Part shown: in pieces, positions 1 through 8,786 of the stretch
Position numbering within the stretch: position 1 is the first letter of the stretch
How the letters are laid out: each line of letters opens with the position of its first letter
Assembly (NCBI GenBank): GCA_963676415.1
Contig: OY781097.1
Location: forward strand, 2,852,001 to 2,916,000
Length of the DNA stretch: 64,000 bases
Reading direction: 5' to 3'
Source of the DNA: G963662905 sp963676415
GTDB taxonomy: Bacteria > Bacteroidota > Bacteroidia > Bacteroidales > WRLA01
The notes under the pieces: generated by a model
Database searches by the model: none
The model's input: the letters and a program-made list of their open reading frames with translations, nothing else
What the model was told of the DNA's origin: nothing
Translations under genes and position numbers: made by a program

Positions 1-353
1 TGTATCAAATTGAGCAATTTCAAACAATTCTGGCCTTGTGTGAAAGTGTCTTTCGTAGGATACTGGTTTATCATTATTCCAGCATCCGCTTTAAGCATGA
101 AGAATTGGGAGATTTTCCTTTATCGCTTTTTTCATCTTCCATTGATCATAATTTTCAATGCCTGAAGCAATTAACCAAAAAGGCAAATCTTGATTGCATG
201 CAAAAGCAGTTTGCTGAATTGCTGAAAAAGGAAAGCAGATGGAATGATCAAAACCTTTCCGAAACCCAACAAATGCTGCCTTTTATGGAGCTGCGCAGAA
301 TTATCGAAATACAGGAAATGATTGGGGCGCAGTTGCAAAAAGCATTAAGCTGA
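1..353 (+). CDS. 3' end of a gene cut by the window edge, product unrecognised
   Basis: An open frame runs in from the left edge (in phase from base 3) to a TGA stop at 351-353, so about 116 C-terminal residues are visible. A TTG at 36 could be read as a start, but coding continues upstream of it, so this is a truncated gene. The segment is helical and charged, with no signal peptide or metal motif. It faintly resembles the cytoplasmic C-terminal helices of FUSC-type transporters (an S-S-I-R-F-K-H-E stretch), which is a guess only. Codon use is like the core genes and unlike the AT-rich gene that follows. Confidence 0.6.
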   Translation, partial: YQIEQFQTILALCESVFRRILVYHYSSIRFKHEELGDFPLSLFSSSIDHNFQCLKQLTKKANLDCMQKQFAELLKKESRWNDQNLSETQQMLPFMELRRIIEIQEMIGAQLQKALS

Positions 354-432
354 AATGAAATCATTCCGGCTTATAAAAAGTGTATGGCATGACCGTGAAA
401 GAATTTAAAAATGGGGCTGTGGTTTGTGGGGT

Positions 433-3303
433 TTAGTGTAGTCTCTTAGGAAGTTTTATTACACCATTGTACTCCCTAGTTGGTTTTTCAGCCTTATCTT
501 CTAGTTCATATTTTTCTATATAGTATTTCAATTCTTCAAATACACTTTTAAACATTTTCTTCCTTTTTTTGATATCGTAAGGTATTACAATATTTGGCTT
601 GTCGAAATATGTATATAATTGGGTGTAGAGGTCATTTTCGATAGCACCTGCATGAAAAGGGGCTAAATCAGCCAATTTCATTTCTAAAATGTAATTACAG
701 TATTCTAGATATTTTTCAATATTTTTGAGTGAGGTACGACTAGGGCTATAATTATAAGAGATTTCAATGTTTGAATCGTTAATATTCTCAACTTGATGAT
801 TTTTTTTAACAATTCCTGAAATTCTGTTTTTACTAGAATCAAATAACTTATTGTACATTTCTCTCGATAGAAATTGTTTTGCACCTTTGTTAAAATTAGT
901 CAATCTAATATTTCTACTTATGTCTGACATAGTGAGATTACTACTAGGATGAATTTGGTAAAAAAAGCTTTCAGGTGGAGAATCTTCAAGTGTAGGAAAT
1001 ATGTTAGAGGGACTAAATTGCAATATTGACTTTTCTGCATTGTTTTTTATAAAAGTTTCATGATTAATTATGAAACCATCATTGCTAAAGAGTAATTCAA
1101 TGCCTAACAACGTTCTATGATTTGGTTTGTATCTATGGCTTGATATTGTTTTTACCCATGGAGGGATTACTTCCATTGTTAAGATTCTTGCTAAAGCATC
1201 TTTAGCGATTTCTTTTAGTAGTTCATGAATAAAAGGAATGTTATTACTTATAAGACCTATCCGGTTAAGGTTAAGGGGGAGGTTTCCATCAAAATCATGG
1301 ACAGAGATAGTTGGCAGGTAGTTATTTGCATCATACAGATATTCATTTCCATTAAAATAAGGGTTAGGAGAAAAGCTTTGCTGATAAGGAACTAAGATCC
1401 CATTTAGATAGAATAGACTTTCTCCATATTCATTATTAAATTTTTGATCGTATGTCCAAATAATTCTACTATAATCATTATGTGAAATTTCACGCCAGTT
1501 ATAATCAAGAGTTTCATTAATTCCTGGAAGTAGTGTCTTTTTCTCAATATCCAGAATTGTTTTTGTTTTGTTGATGAAGATTACTTTAGGCGTGTTAAGA
1601 CAGTACCAACGATAAAATGGATACTCACTTGTGTATAGATGATTAATTGTTTTTTGTGAAATAGGGATTGTAATCTTCGTTCCAATTGCAATGTTTTCTT
1701 TCTTCTGGATCTCTATATGGTCAGTATTAAGGTTAGTTTCGAATGATAAGCCGTATTTTGCATTTTTATGTCTTGTTTCAATTTGCATTTCATCACCAAT
1801 TAGAAAAGCAGCTAAAACTCCAATACCAAATTTTCCGCTTCTTTGGATTTTTGAGTTTCCGACATCATCAGAATATTGTTTTCTCCATTGGGAGCTGTTT
1901 CGGAGTGAGGAACCGATCTTTAGAAAGTAATTTTTTAGAACATTTATATCCATTCCAATGCCATTATCCTCTATGCTAAAAAACATACTATTGCTTTCAT
2001 TTTTAGAAAATAATGTAACAGTTACTGATCCTGAATAATTGTCACCCTCCAGATATTCCCTCTCTCGGCAGGCATCTGTAGCATTTTGAACTAATTCTCT
2101 GATGCCGAAAGATGGATCATTTCCGTATAAAGGGCCAACAAGTAATTTGCTTATTTCATTAGAAACGTTAAAACCTATCGACTCAGGTATATAGTTAACC
2201 GTTTTGGCAAATGATTTGACATCATCCAGATTGGATTTAATCCGTCTGTATATTAAGCCTGGTTGCTCTTTTTTTGTCTCTTTCCCATATATTTCTCCTA
2301 ATATGGCCCAGCTTAAATCTAATTCGTATTGTATGTCAGCGAGTAATTTTTTCAGAGAAATGAAGATGAAACTATTACGTGGCTCACAGTGGGCAAATAG
2401 AGTTTCTGGATCTTTTTTAAACGTTTGGATATATTTGACATCTAGATGTTTGTAATGTTCTGTCTGTGATATTGGGGAATTAAAAGTTTTTAACTTGATG
2501 GAATGCACAGGTGTTCTGGATGAATCAAACTGGAAATAATCAGCTGTACGTAGAAGTACCATGAGGTATACTACTTCTATGTTATAGGGCTTTATCCATG
2601 TGTGCCCGAATTTCCCCTTTAGATAGTCAAAAGTGTTACGAATATTCAAACCATGACTTCTTGCGATTAATCCACAGATGTTTGTTTTTGCGGGTTCCAT
2701 GCGTTCTGCAAAAGGAATCTGTTCCTCCTTTGTAGGAAAACCTTTTAATGCTATTTCGTGTGCAAGCCTAGGATGATATCTGCGAATAAACTCGCCAATT
2801 AGTTTTTTATGTTCTCCGTTTAATTTATCTTTCCTGCTTGTGTCAGGTTTTTCGAATCTCCAGAATTTGTTACCAATGATATTCTTCTTCTCAATATCTC
2901 CCCATTTCCTGGCCTCATCCAAATAGGTTTCCCAAAGTTCTTTCCATGTTTCTTTATCAAATTCTTTAACTCTAATATCATCGAAATCCCCCGAAATTAA
3001 TGAATGAAACCCTTCTGGGGTTATGTGCATACCAATGTCATGTAGTACAGTAGCCAAGATATAAATGGAAATAGATTCAGGGTCTTTGACTAAAAGATTA
3101 GTGAAAGTTTCTTCAGGGATTATTTGTATAGTTGAATTTAATACGGATTCAACATGCCTTATGCCGTGATCTGTATATTCTTCAAAAAAATATAGTTTAT
3201 TTTCTTTTAGGATGTCATCGTAAACCGAGATGGTTGTATAAACTAAGCCACTTAGTCTTTGGCTTCTGATTAATATTTCGTCAAATTTTATCGGAATTTT
3301 CAT
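433..3303 (-). CDS. HD-domain / Hsp90-type (GHKL) ATPase fusion protein, putative defence or conflict gene
   Basis: This is a soluble protein of about 956 residues. The N-terminal third has a divergent HD phosphohydrolase-like domain: DHGIRH near residue 45, HDIGMH near 88 and a later conserved RRYHPRLAHE near 175. From about residue 380 comes an Hsp90-type ATPase: N-box ELVQNATDAC, G1 box DNGIGMD and G2 box GKFGIGVLAAF. The rest is a long C-terminal region with no motif I recognise. HD plus Hsp90-type ATPase proteins (the HD is sometimes called HD-CE) are reported in bacterial conflict systems; a role here is inference. I chose the ATG at 3303; a TTG at 3339 would add 12 residues. The gene is clearly more AT-rich than gcvP and the first gene, it stands alone, and a palindrome array lies upstream. 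These point to horizontal acquisition. Confidence 0.75.
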   Translation of the reverse strand: MKIPIKFDEILIRSQRLSGLVYTTISVYDDILKENKLYFFEEYTDHGIRHVESVLNSTIQIIPEETFTNLLVKDPESISIYILATVLHDIGMHITPEGFHSLISGDFDDIRVKEFDKETWKELWETYLDEARKWGDIEKKNIIGNKFWRFEKPDTSRKDKLNGEHKKLIGEFIRRYHPRLAHEIALKGFPTKEEQIPFAERMEPAKTNICGLIARSHGLNIRNTFDYLKGKFGHTWIKPYNIEVVYLMVLLRTADYFQFDSSRTPVHSIKLKTFNSPISQTEHYKHLDVKYIQTFKKDPETLFAHCEPRNSFIFISLKKLLADIQYELDLSWAILGEIYGKETKKEQPGLIYRRIKSNLDDVKSFAKTVNYIPESIGFNVSNEISKLLVGPLYGNDPSFGIRELVQNATDACREREYLEGDNYSGSVTVTLFSKNESNSMFFSIEDNGIGMDINVLKNYFLKIGSSLRNSSQWRKQYSDDVGNSKIQRSGKFGIGVLAAFLIGDEMQIETRHKNAKYGLSFETNLNTDHIEIQKKENIAIGTKITIPISQKTINHLYTSEYPFYRWYCLNTPKVIFINKTKTILDIEKKTLLPGINETLDYNWREISHNDYSRIIWTYDQKFNNEYGESLFYLNGILVPYQQSFSPNPYFNGNEYLYDANNYLPTISVHDFDGNLPLNLNRIGLISNNIPFIHELLKEIAKDALARILTMEVIPPWVKTISSHRYKPNHRTLLGIELLFSNDGFIINHETFIKNNAEKSILQFSPSNIFPTLEDSPPESFFYQIHPSSNLTMSDISRNIRLTNFNKGAKQFLSREMYNKLFDSSKNRISGIVKKNHQVENINDSNIEISYNYSPSRTSLKNIEKYLEYCNYILEMKLADLAPFHAGAIENDLYTQLYTYFDKPNIVIPYDIKKRKKMFKSVFEELKYYIEKYELEDKAEKPTREYNGVIKLPKRLH

Positions 3304-3464
3304 GAGAGTGGTGTAATTGTAGTTTTTAGCTATACTCAAAGAAATGAATTCAAATATAGAGAGTTTCTTAAAAAAATCAATAAATTGGTTTAATTTTTTT
3401 TGTGATATTGTGCCAAGACTTTAGGATATTTTGGTATTAATCATTTCGTTAGAATATTCAGAAC

Positions 3465-3572
3465 GAATACCATACATGGCTTACATTAGAGTCACATGTG
3501 ACTTGCATAAATATTACACGTGATTTGCATCAAAACCACAGGTGGTTTCCCAATAAATCACATGTGATTTTT
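3465..3572. repeat. Array of five degenerate ~22-bp palindromic units
   Basis: Imperfect palindromes are centred near 3474, 3496, 3519, 3540 and 3562, spaced 21-23 bp. Cores are CCATACATGG, GTCACATGTGAC, TTACACGTGAT, AACCACAGGTGGTT and AATCACATGTGATT. The first three are followed by a TTGCAT-like tail. The array lies 160-270 bp upstream of the HD/Hsp90 gene and downstream of gcvP. Spacing of about two helical turns puts every unit on the same DNA face, as expected for cooperative regulator binding, but a simple dispersed repeat is also possible. Confidence 0.7.
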
Positions 3573-3660
3573 TAACCTTTTCCAAAAAACATGCTGATGT
3601 TTCGTAGAAATCATAGGCATGATTTTTTGAAGTGCCGGAACCCTATCCGGCGAGGCAAAC

Positions 3661-3692
3661 AAAAAAGGCCATCCCCATCAGGAATGGCCTTT
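3661..3692 (-). terminator. Rho-independent terminator of gcvP
   Basis: Read on the minus strand, AAAGGCCATTCC pairs with GGATGGCCTTT around a short loop and is followed by a run of T. It starts about 20 bases beyond the gcvP stop. The stem is nearly symmetrical, so it could also stop plus-strand transcripts. Confidence 0.8.
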
Positions 3693-3711
3693 GATATTTT
3701 AAGAGATTTTC

Positions 3712-6594
3712 TTAGTCTTCGTAAGATTCAATCGGTGCACAAACACAGAACAAATTGCGGTCGCCATAAGCATCGTCAATGCGTGCAACCGGTGGCCAGT
3801 ATTTGTCTTCCTTCAGGCTTTCGACCGGATAAGCGGCTTTTTGCCGTGAATAAGGCTTGTCCCATTCCTTCGCGGTGAGCGAAAGGTTGGTGTGTGGTGC
3901 ATTCAGGATGACATTATTTTCCTGATCAGCTTTGCCTTCTTCAATTTCCCTGATTTCTTCACGGATCTGGATCATGGCATCCACAAAGCGCTTGAGTTCG
4001 TAAAGTGGTTCACTTTCGGTAGGTTCAACCATCAAAGTGCCATGAACAGGGAATGCAACAGTAGGAGCGTGGAAGCCATAATCCATAAGGCGTTTGGCAA
4101 TATCAATTACCTGAAGGTGCGCACTCATATGGAATTTATTGCAATCCACAATCATTTCGTGTCCTACACGGCCATTGGCACCGGTATAAAGGATTTTGTA
4201 ATGATCTTCCAGGCATGATTTCAGGTAGTTGGCACTGAGGATGGCCATTTTTGTAGCTTCGGTCAGTCCATTGCCTCCCATCATTTTGATATATCCATAG
4301 GAAATAGGAAGTACCAGAGGACTTCCGTAAGGAGCCGCGGCTACCGCTGATATAGCCAGTTTTCCTCCGGCTTCAATTACAGGGCTGCCTGGTAAAAAGT
4401 TTTTTAAATGCTCGGCAACGCCAATAGGGCCAACACCTGGGCCGCCACCGCCATGCGGAATGGCAAAGGTTTTGTGCAGGTTGAGGTGGCAAACGTCTGC
4501 GCCTATATATCCGGGGCTGGTCAGTCCCACTTGGGCATTCATATTTGCACCGTCCATATAAACCTGACCGCCATTTTCGTGGATGATATCCATCATCTCT
4601 AAAATGCCTTCCTCAAATACACCATGTGTAGAAGGATAAGTTACCATCAGCGCAGCGAGATTGTCTTTATGCTCTATCGCTTTATTGCGGAGGTCTTCAA
4701 TATCAATATTGCCATTTTCATCGCATTTTACAATGACAATATCCATTCCTGCCATATGTGCACTGGCCGGATTGGTTCCATGAGCAGATGAAGGGATTAA
4801 GCATGTCTTCCTATAGCCTTCCTTGCGGCTCCTGTGATATGCCATGATGACCATCAGTCCGGTATATTCGCCGGCAGCACCTGAATTGGGTTGGAACGAC
4901 ATGGCTGAGAAGCCGGTAATTTCACAAAGGTCTTTTTCCAGTTCCTTAATCAGTTCCATATAGCCTTCAGCCTGGTTTTGAGGGACAAATGGATGCATGC
5001 AGCCGAACTCAGGCCAGCTCAGCGAAAACAGCTCACTGGCTGCATTCAGTTTCATGGTACAGCTGCCCAGAGGGATCATACTGCGGTTGAGCGAAAGGTC
5101 TTTGTTTTCCAGTTTCTTGAGATAGCGCATCATTTCTGTTTCGGAATGATAGCTGTTGAAAACCGGATGTTGCAGATATTTGCTCTCACGCGCAAGCTCA
5201 GCAGGAATGGTTGTAATCAGTTGGCACTCTGCCGGATTGCAGATAAATTCATTGTAAGGCATCTCGGCAGCAGCAGCAAAGATTTCTAAAATACCGTTGA
5301 TGTCTTTTAGTGATGTTGCTTCGTCAATACTGATGCCAATTGTTTTGTTATCAATGAAACGGAAGTTCATTTCACGGCCTTCAGCGGCATCTTTGATTAA
5401 ATTGATGTCCGCATTTTCGGGAATGGTGAATTCCAGCGTATCGAAGAAATATTCATTATTCTGTTTGAAACCGTATTTGGCAGCTTCCTGGTTTAGTACG
5501 CCTGCCAGGATGTTGATGTGGCGTGCTATTTCACGAATGCCATCCGGACCGTGATAGGCGGCATACATTGCGGCCATACTAGCAAGTAGCGCCTGTGCGG
5601 TGCAGATATTGGACGTGGCTTTTTCGCGCTTGATGTGCTGTTCACGGGTTTGCAGTGCCATGCGCAATGCAGTATTTCCATTGGCATCTTTCGAAATTCC
5701 AATAATACGGCCGGGCATATAACGCTTGAATTTTTCTGAGCTGGCCAAATATGCGGCATGTGGTCCGCCATAGCCCATAGGAATACCAAATCGTTGTGTG
5801 GAACCAACAACAATATCGGCACCCCACTCGCCTGGAGCTTTCAGAAGTGCAAGGCTCATAATGTCGCAACTTACTGCCAAAAGGATGTCTTTTTCGTGCA
5901 GTTGGGCAGCAAATGCTTCGTAATTTTTTATTTCCCCACGTTCGCCCGGGTATTGGACAATGGCACCGAAATAACTTTCGTCAGCAACAAATTTTTCTGT
6001 TTTGCCTTTTACGATCTCGATGCCAAGAGGCATAGCGCGCGTTTCAATAACGGCTATACTTTGCGGGAACAGGTTTTTGCTTACAAAGAATTTGTTGACT
6101 CCGGCTTTTACGGCCTTACGCGGACGGGCATTATACGCCATAATCATTGCTTCAGCAGCTGCTGTGCCTTCATCTAAAAGTGAGCAGTTTGACATCGGCA
6201 TTGCTGTGAGGTCGGAAACCATGGTCTGGAAATTCAGCAGTGCTTCCAAACGGCCTTGCGAAATTTCTGCCTGATAAGGAGTGTAAGCAGTGTACCAGCC
6301 CGGGTTTTCGAGCATATTGCGCAGAATAACGCCGGGAGTAATTGTATTGTAATAACCAAGTCCGATGAAAGACTTGTAAACTTTGTTTTTGGATGCGATT
6401 TCCCTGAGGTGGGTCAGGTATTCGTATTCGTTCATCCCCTTTTCGAGGTTCATGGGTTTGGGCAGCCTGATAGCAGCAGGAACAGTTTGGTCGATCAGCT
6501 CATCGAGTGTAGAGACACCGGTTTTTTCGAGCATTTCGGCGATGTCTTTGCCCCTGGGGCCATTGTGCCGCTTAACGAAATTATCCGTGATCAT
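3712..6594 (-). CDS. gcvP: Glycine dehydrogenase (decarboxylating), glycine cleavage P-protein
   Basis: This 960-residue protein is the pyridoxal-phosphate enzyme that decarboxylates glycine and passes the aminomethyl group to lipoyl-H protein in the cytoplasm. Length and colinearity match the fused single-chain (P1+P2) form. The PLP-binding lysine lies in NLHKTFAIPHGGGGPG, at about residue 708. The N-terminal MITDNFVKRHNGP is the usual P-protein opening and supports the start at 6594. The gene is monocistronic here. gcvT and gcvH are not in the window, which is common in Bacteroidota, where the genes are scattered. A promoter-like TACCTTTG lies about 48 bases upstream and a good terminator follows. 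Confidence 0.98.
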   Translation of the reverse strand: MITDNFVKRHNGPRGKDIAEMLEKTGVSTLDELIDQTVPAAIRLPKPMNLEKGMNEYEYLTHLREIASKNKVYKSFIGLGYYNTITPGVILRNMLENPGWYTAYTPYQAEISQGRLEALLNFQTMVSDLTAMPMSNCSLLDEGTAAAEAMIMAYNARPRKAVKAGVNKFFVSKNLFPQSIAVIETRAMPLGIEIVKGKTEKFVADESYFGAIVQYPGERGEIKNYEAFAAQLHEKDILLAVSCDIMSLALLKAPGEWGADIVVGSTQRFGIPMGYGGPHAAYLASSEKFKRYMPGRIIGISKDANGNTALRMALQTREQHIKREKATSNICTAQALLASMAAMYAAYHGPDGIREIARHINILAGVLNQEAAKYGFKQNNEYFFDTLEFTIPENADINLIKDAAEGREMNFRFIDNKTIGISIDEATSLKDINGILEIFAAAAEMPYNEFICNPAECQLITTIPAELARESKYLQHPVFNSYHSETEMMRYLKKLENKDLSLNRSMIPLGSCTMKLNAASELFSLSWPEFGCMHPFVPQNQAEGYMELIKELEKDLCEITGFSAMSFQPNSGAAGEYTGLMVIMAYHRSRKEGYRKTCLIPSSAHGTNPASAHMAGMDIVIVKCDENGNIDIEDLRNKAIEHKDNLAALMVTYPSTHGVFEEGILEMMDIIHENGGQVYMDGANMNAQVGLTSPGYIGADVCHLNLHKTFAIPHGGGGPGVGPIGVAEHLKNFLPGSPVIEAGGKLAISAVAAAPYGSPLVLPISYGYIKMMGGNGLTEATKMAILSANYLKSCLEDHYKILYTGANGRVGHEMIVDCNKFHMSAHLQVIDIAKRLMDYGFHAPTVAFPVHGTLMVEPTESEPLYELKRFVDAMIQIREEIREIEEGKADQENNVILNAPHTNLSLTAKEWDKPYSRQKAAYPVESLKEDKYWPPVARIDDAYGDRNLFCVCAPIESYED

Positions 6595-6641
6595 TTTTAA
6601 TGCGTTTTAATAAATTTTTAATCGTATCTCCTTCGTGGCGA

Positions 6642-6649
6642 CAAAGGTA
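6642..6649 (-). promoter_or_regulatory. Bacteroidota-type -7 element upstream of gcvP
   Basis: The minus strand reads TACCTTTG, a full match to the TAnnTTTG consensus, about 48 bases before the gcvP ATG. No clear TTTG -33 box is present at 19 bp, so the site is supported by the -7 box and position only. Confidence 0.5.
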
Positions 6650-6719
6650 GAGATTTTCAAATTCATCGTGAACGGATTAACAATAAAATAGGAGGGTGGT
6701 TGATAAAAATAAAAATACA

Positions 6720-7100
6720 ACAGCCCTATAAGCGGGGTTCTGTACCTTCCCGAAGGAAAGTTCCTGTCATTTATCTGGGATCTGCGTCGCCGCAAACCTC
6801 AATCAGCCTACCCTTTCCGACTTCCCGAAGGAAACAAAGCGGGCAGCCCTGCTCCAAAAGAATCGGAATATATTTGGCCTTTCAGCCCATAAGGTTTACC
6901 CCCGGCCTGTGTCACCACAAACCGGCGTGAGCTCTTACCTCACGTTTTCACCCTTATCCCGAACAAGCCGGGACGGTTATTTTCTGTGGCACTCGCTGTA
7001 ATCCGCCGAAACGAATTCCTTCCCGTTAGGAAGTATGGCGCCCTGTGCTGCCCCGACTTTCCTCATCCCGGATATCCGGAACGCGACAAGACAGGCTGTT
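6720..7100 (-). ncRNA. rnpB: RNase P RNA component (class A)
   Basis: The minus strand carries the conserved RNase P core. Near the 5' end it has GGATGAGGAAAGTCGGGGC, then ACAGAAAATAACCG, and toward the 3' end GGTAAGAGCTCACGCC, GGGTAGGCTGATTGAGG and the terminal ACAGAACCCCGCTTATAGGGC. The 5' and 3' ends can close into the P1-type helix (about 380 nt in all). It is the catalytic subunit that matures tRNA 5' ends. It is divergent from the phosphoesterase gene and sits upstream of gcvP. Short open frames across this stretch are not genes. Ends are accurate to about 5-10 nt. Confidence 0.95.
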
Positions 7101-7110
7101 GTATGGCAGG

Positions 7111-7118
7111 CAAAATTA
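7111..7118 (-). promoter_or_regulatory. rnpB promoter, -7 element
   Basis: The minus strand reads TAATTTTG, which fits TAnnTTTG, and lies about 11 bases before the predicted rnpB 5' end. The -33 region is a weak ATTG. Confidence 0.6.
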
Positions 7119-7125
7119 GTGCATT

Positions 7126-7156
7126 TTTGGGCAATCAGGGCTTTTTCTTTATTTTG
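7126..7156 (+). promoter_or_regulatory. Promoter of the phosphoesterase gene, divergent from rnpB
   Basis: TTTG at 7126-7129, a 20-bp spacer and TATTTTG at 7150-7156 (one base shorter than TAnnTTTG) precede the ATG at 7171. The leader would be very short. It overlaps back to back with the rnpB promoter. Confidence 0.5.
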
Positions 7157-7170
7157 CACAAAAAATTGTC

Positions 7171-7665
7171 ATGCAGAAAATCGGATTGATTTCAGATACG
7201 CACGGAAGCCTCCATCCCAAAATCGCTTCCTTTCTTAAAGATTGTAACCAAATTTGGCATGCCGGTGATATAGGAAGCATGGATGTGGCCGAACAATTGC
7301 GCAAAATTGCCCCGCTCAAAGCCGTGCATGGAAATATCGACGGACAGGGACTAAGGATGATCTTTCCGGAACATCAGGTATTTTTGTGTGAAGAAGTGAA
7401 AGTGTATATGACCCATATCGGCGGTTATCCCGGAAAATATGAACCCAAAGCTTTGAAACGCATCCAAAAAGAAAAACCGCGCATTTTTATTTCAGGCCAT
7501 TCGCATATCCTGAAAGTAATTAACGACCATGCACATAATCTGCTGCATATGAACCCCGGAGCAGCCGGAAATTTTGGCTATCACCAAAAGAGGACGGCAA
7601 TCCGTTTTGAAATTGACGGGAGCAATATCCGCGAACTGGAAGTATTGGAAGTGCCAAGGAGGTGA
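7171..7665 (+). CDS. YfcE/MJ0936-family metallophosphoesterase
   Basis: This is a 164-residue calcineurin-like phosphoesterase. Metal-binding motifs are all present: SDTHG at residues 8-12, WHAGDIG near 30, GNID near 53, then SGHSH near 107 and MNPGAAG near 126. Family members hydrolyse phosphodiesters with two divalent metals in the cytoplasm; the physiological substrate is unknown. The start is fixed by the N-terminal strand leading to SDTHG. The last 20 or so codons, ending IRELEVLEVPRR, occur again twice downstream as isolated fragments (see 8646-8723 and 10313-10390), which makes this 3' end look like an insertion site. Confidence 0.93.
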   Translation: MQKIGLISDTHGSLHPKIASFLKDCNQIWHAGDIGSMDVAEQLRKIAPLKAVHGNIDGQGLRMIFPEHQVFLCEEVKVYMTHIGGYPGKYEPKALKRIQKEKPRIFISGHSHILKVINDHAHNLLHMNPGAAGNFGYHQKRTAIRFEIDGSNIRELEVLEVPRR

Positions 7666-7688
7666 AAAAGCCCGCATCATGCAGGCTT
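7665..7688 (-). terminator. Terminator of the small membrane-protein gene(s)
   Basis: On the minus strand AAGCCTGCATGATGCGGGCTTTTTC forms a 9-bp hairpin with a short T run, 16 bases past the stop at 7704. It abuts the phosphoesterase stop and probably separates the convergent genes. Confidence 0.6.
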
Positions 7689-7703
7689 AATATTAAAGTT
7701 GAA

Positions 7704-7988
7704 TTATTGATTTTGTCTTTTGATAAGATGCCATAATAAATAGTATGTGCCACAGATGCAGATCACGGCCAAAATTGTATAAGGGATGTTGGTTTCATCG
7801 GGATATGCAAAATCATGTATTGTACTGCAAATCCCTCCCGCACCGATAAAATACAAAAGATTATGGGGCGCGAAACCTAAAAGGCTGAAGCTCTTCCCTG
7901 AGCGCTTGCTCCTTATAGAGATAATGATCCAGAGTATTATGAATATGCTAAAGACAAGTGTGCGGACGATGATCTGTGGATAATTCAT
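7704..7988 (-). CDS. Small integral membrane protein, function unknown
   Basis: It encodes about 94 residues from the ATG at 7988; an upstream in-frame ATG at 8042 would add an unconvincing 18 residues. Three hydrophobic segments are visible, near residues 8-26, 42-55 and 66-88, and the tail is KRQNQ. I do not recognise a family. It lies in the AT-rich block behind the phosphoesterase gene and downstream of another small membrane protein on the same strand, so the two may be co-transcribed. An immunity-type or envelope role is possible but not shown. Confidence 0.55.
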   Translation of the reverse strand: MNYPQIIVRTLVFSIFIILWIIISIRSKRSGKSFSLLGFAPHNLLYFIGAGGICSTIHDFAYPDETNIPYTILAVICICGTYYLLWHLIKRQNQ

Positions 7989-8054
7989 CTGATTTAGTGT
8001 TGAATTATAAAAAGCAATGGGAAAAGAATGAATGCTACCCATTGCTTATTTGTT

Positions 8055-8240
8055 TTATGCCCTTTTTTTTGTTAAGTGGAAGATTACTACTAAAATAAGA
8101 TATACGACCACAACGAAAATTAAGGAGGTGAGCAATGATTCAATTAAGGAGTGTTTGGACCAAAAAAATTCCATTAAAAACATTACAATAAATGTAATCA
8201 TCGCTCTTAGGAGCATTATTTTTTTATGAGGATTAATCAT
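8055..8240 (-). CDS. Small two-helix membrane protein, function unknown
   Basis: It has 61 residues starting MINPHKKIMLLRAM, with two strongly hydrophobic segments (about residues 10-26 and 36-56) and a basic HLTKKRA tail. The topology is typical of small Bacteroidota membrane proteins, but there is no recognisable family. Its stop lies 66 bases before the next minus-strand gene. The region is AT-rich and may be acquired DNA. Confidence 0.45.
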   Translation of the reverse strand: MINPHKKIMLLRAMITFIVMFLMEFFWSKHSLIESLLTSLIFVVVVYLILVVIFHLTKKRA

Positions 8241-8364
8241 GTTTCTTCTTATTAAAGTTTTATTTGGCTTGAACCGCTATTTTTGCTCCTTCCCCTACTG
8301 AAAACGAGGGAGTGCCTACGAATGAAACAAGTCCAAAAGATTAAGTAGCTTGTATTATTAGTTT

Positions 8365-8726
8365 GCAAACATATATAAAGATATTTTAATATCCAAGCAA
8401 ATTTGTATATTTTTTTTATTTTTGGTTATTGTTGTTGAATTATTGCTGTTAAATACTGAATACCAATATTTAAGAGCTATTTTAGTATAATAATTGTGAT
8501 TACTATTGAATCCTATTTGAGTACGTAGATTTACTTATGTATGCTTAATTGTGATAATAATCAGTTGATATAGTGGGTTTTACATTAGTATGAATTAATT
8601 AATATATAGAACCCTGTGTTTGTGATATAGAAAAATTACTTGCCTGTATCAAATAGAATCAATTTTGATATAGGCGGAAGTATTATCCGCGAACTGGAAG
8701 TATTGGAAGTGCCCAGGAGGTAAAAA
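8365..8726. repeat. 360-bp direct repeat, copy A
   Basis: This stretch matches 10032-10392 almost base for base (I estimate well over 90 percent identity by eye) across AT-rich non-coding DNA and into a remnant of the phosphoesterase 3' end. The two copies start 1667 bp apart. Apart from that 3' remnant I see no gene in it. Confidence 0.9.
8646..8723 (+). pseudogene. Orphan 3' end of a phosphoesterase gene, copy A
   Basis: The frame reads FDIGGSIIRELEVLEVPRR then TAA, against FEIDGSNIRELEVLEVPRR at the end of the intact gene at 7171-7665. Similarity fades about 25 codons from the stop and in-frame stops lie just upstream, so only the tail exists. Nucleotide identity is highest over the last 40 bases. 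Confidence 0.85.
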
Positions 8727-8753
8727 AAATAGCCACTACTCAATAAGTGGCTA
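8722..8753 (-). terminator. Terminator after the lipoprotein/membrane-protein pair
   Basis: On the minus strand TAGCCACT pairs with AGTGGCTA across an 8-base loop, followed by eight T residues. It is immediately next to the orphan phosphoesterase tail, the same arrangement seen behind the intact gene. Confidence 0.8.
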
Positions 8754-8786
8754 TATGTTCAGTTTTTTAGGGCTAACAAAGTATTG

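Noticed and set aside
3465..3572. CRISPR-like array
   Set aside because: The units are palindromes of 10-14 bp every 22 bp with no unique spacers of 30 bp or so and no cas genes. A repeat or operator array fits better.
6700..7238. Short open frames on both strands between gcvP and the phosphoesterase
   Set aside because: They overlap the conserved RNase P RNA core or run into the phosphoesterase gene in another frame, and their translations have no protein character.
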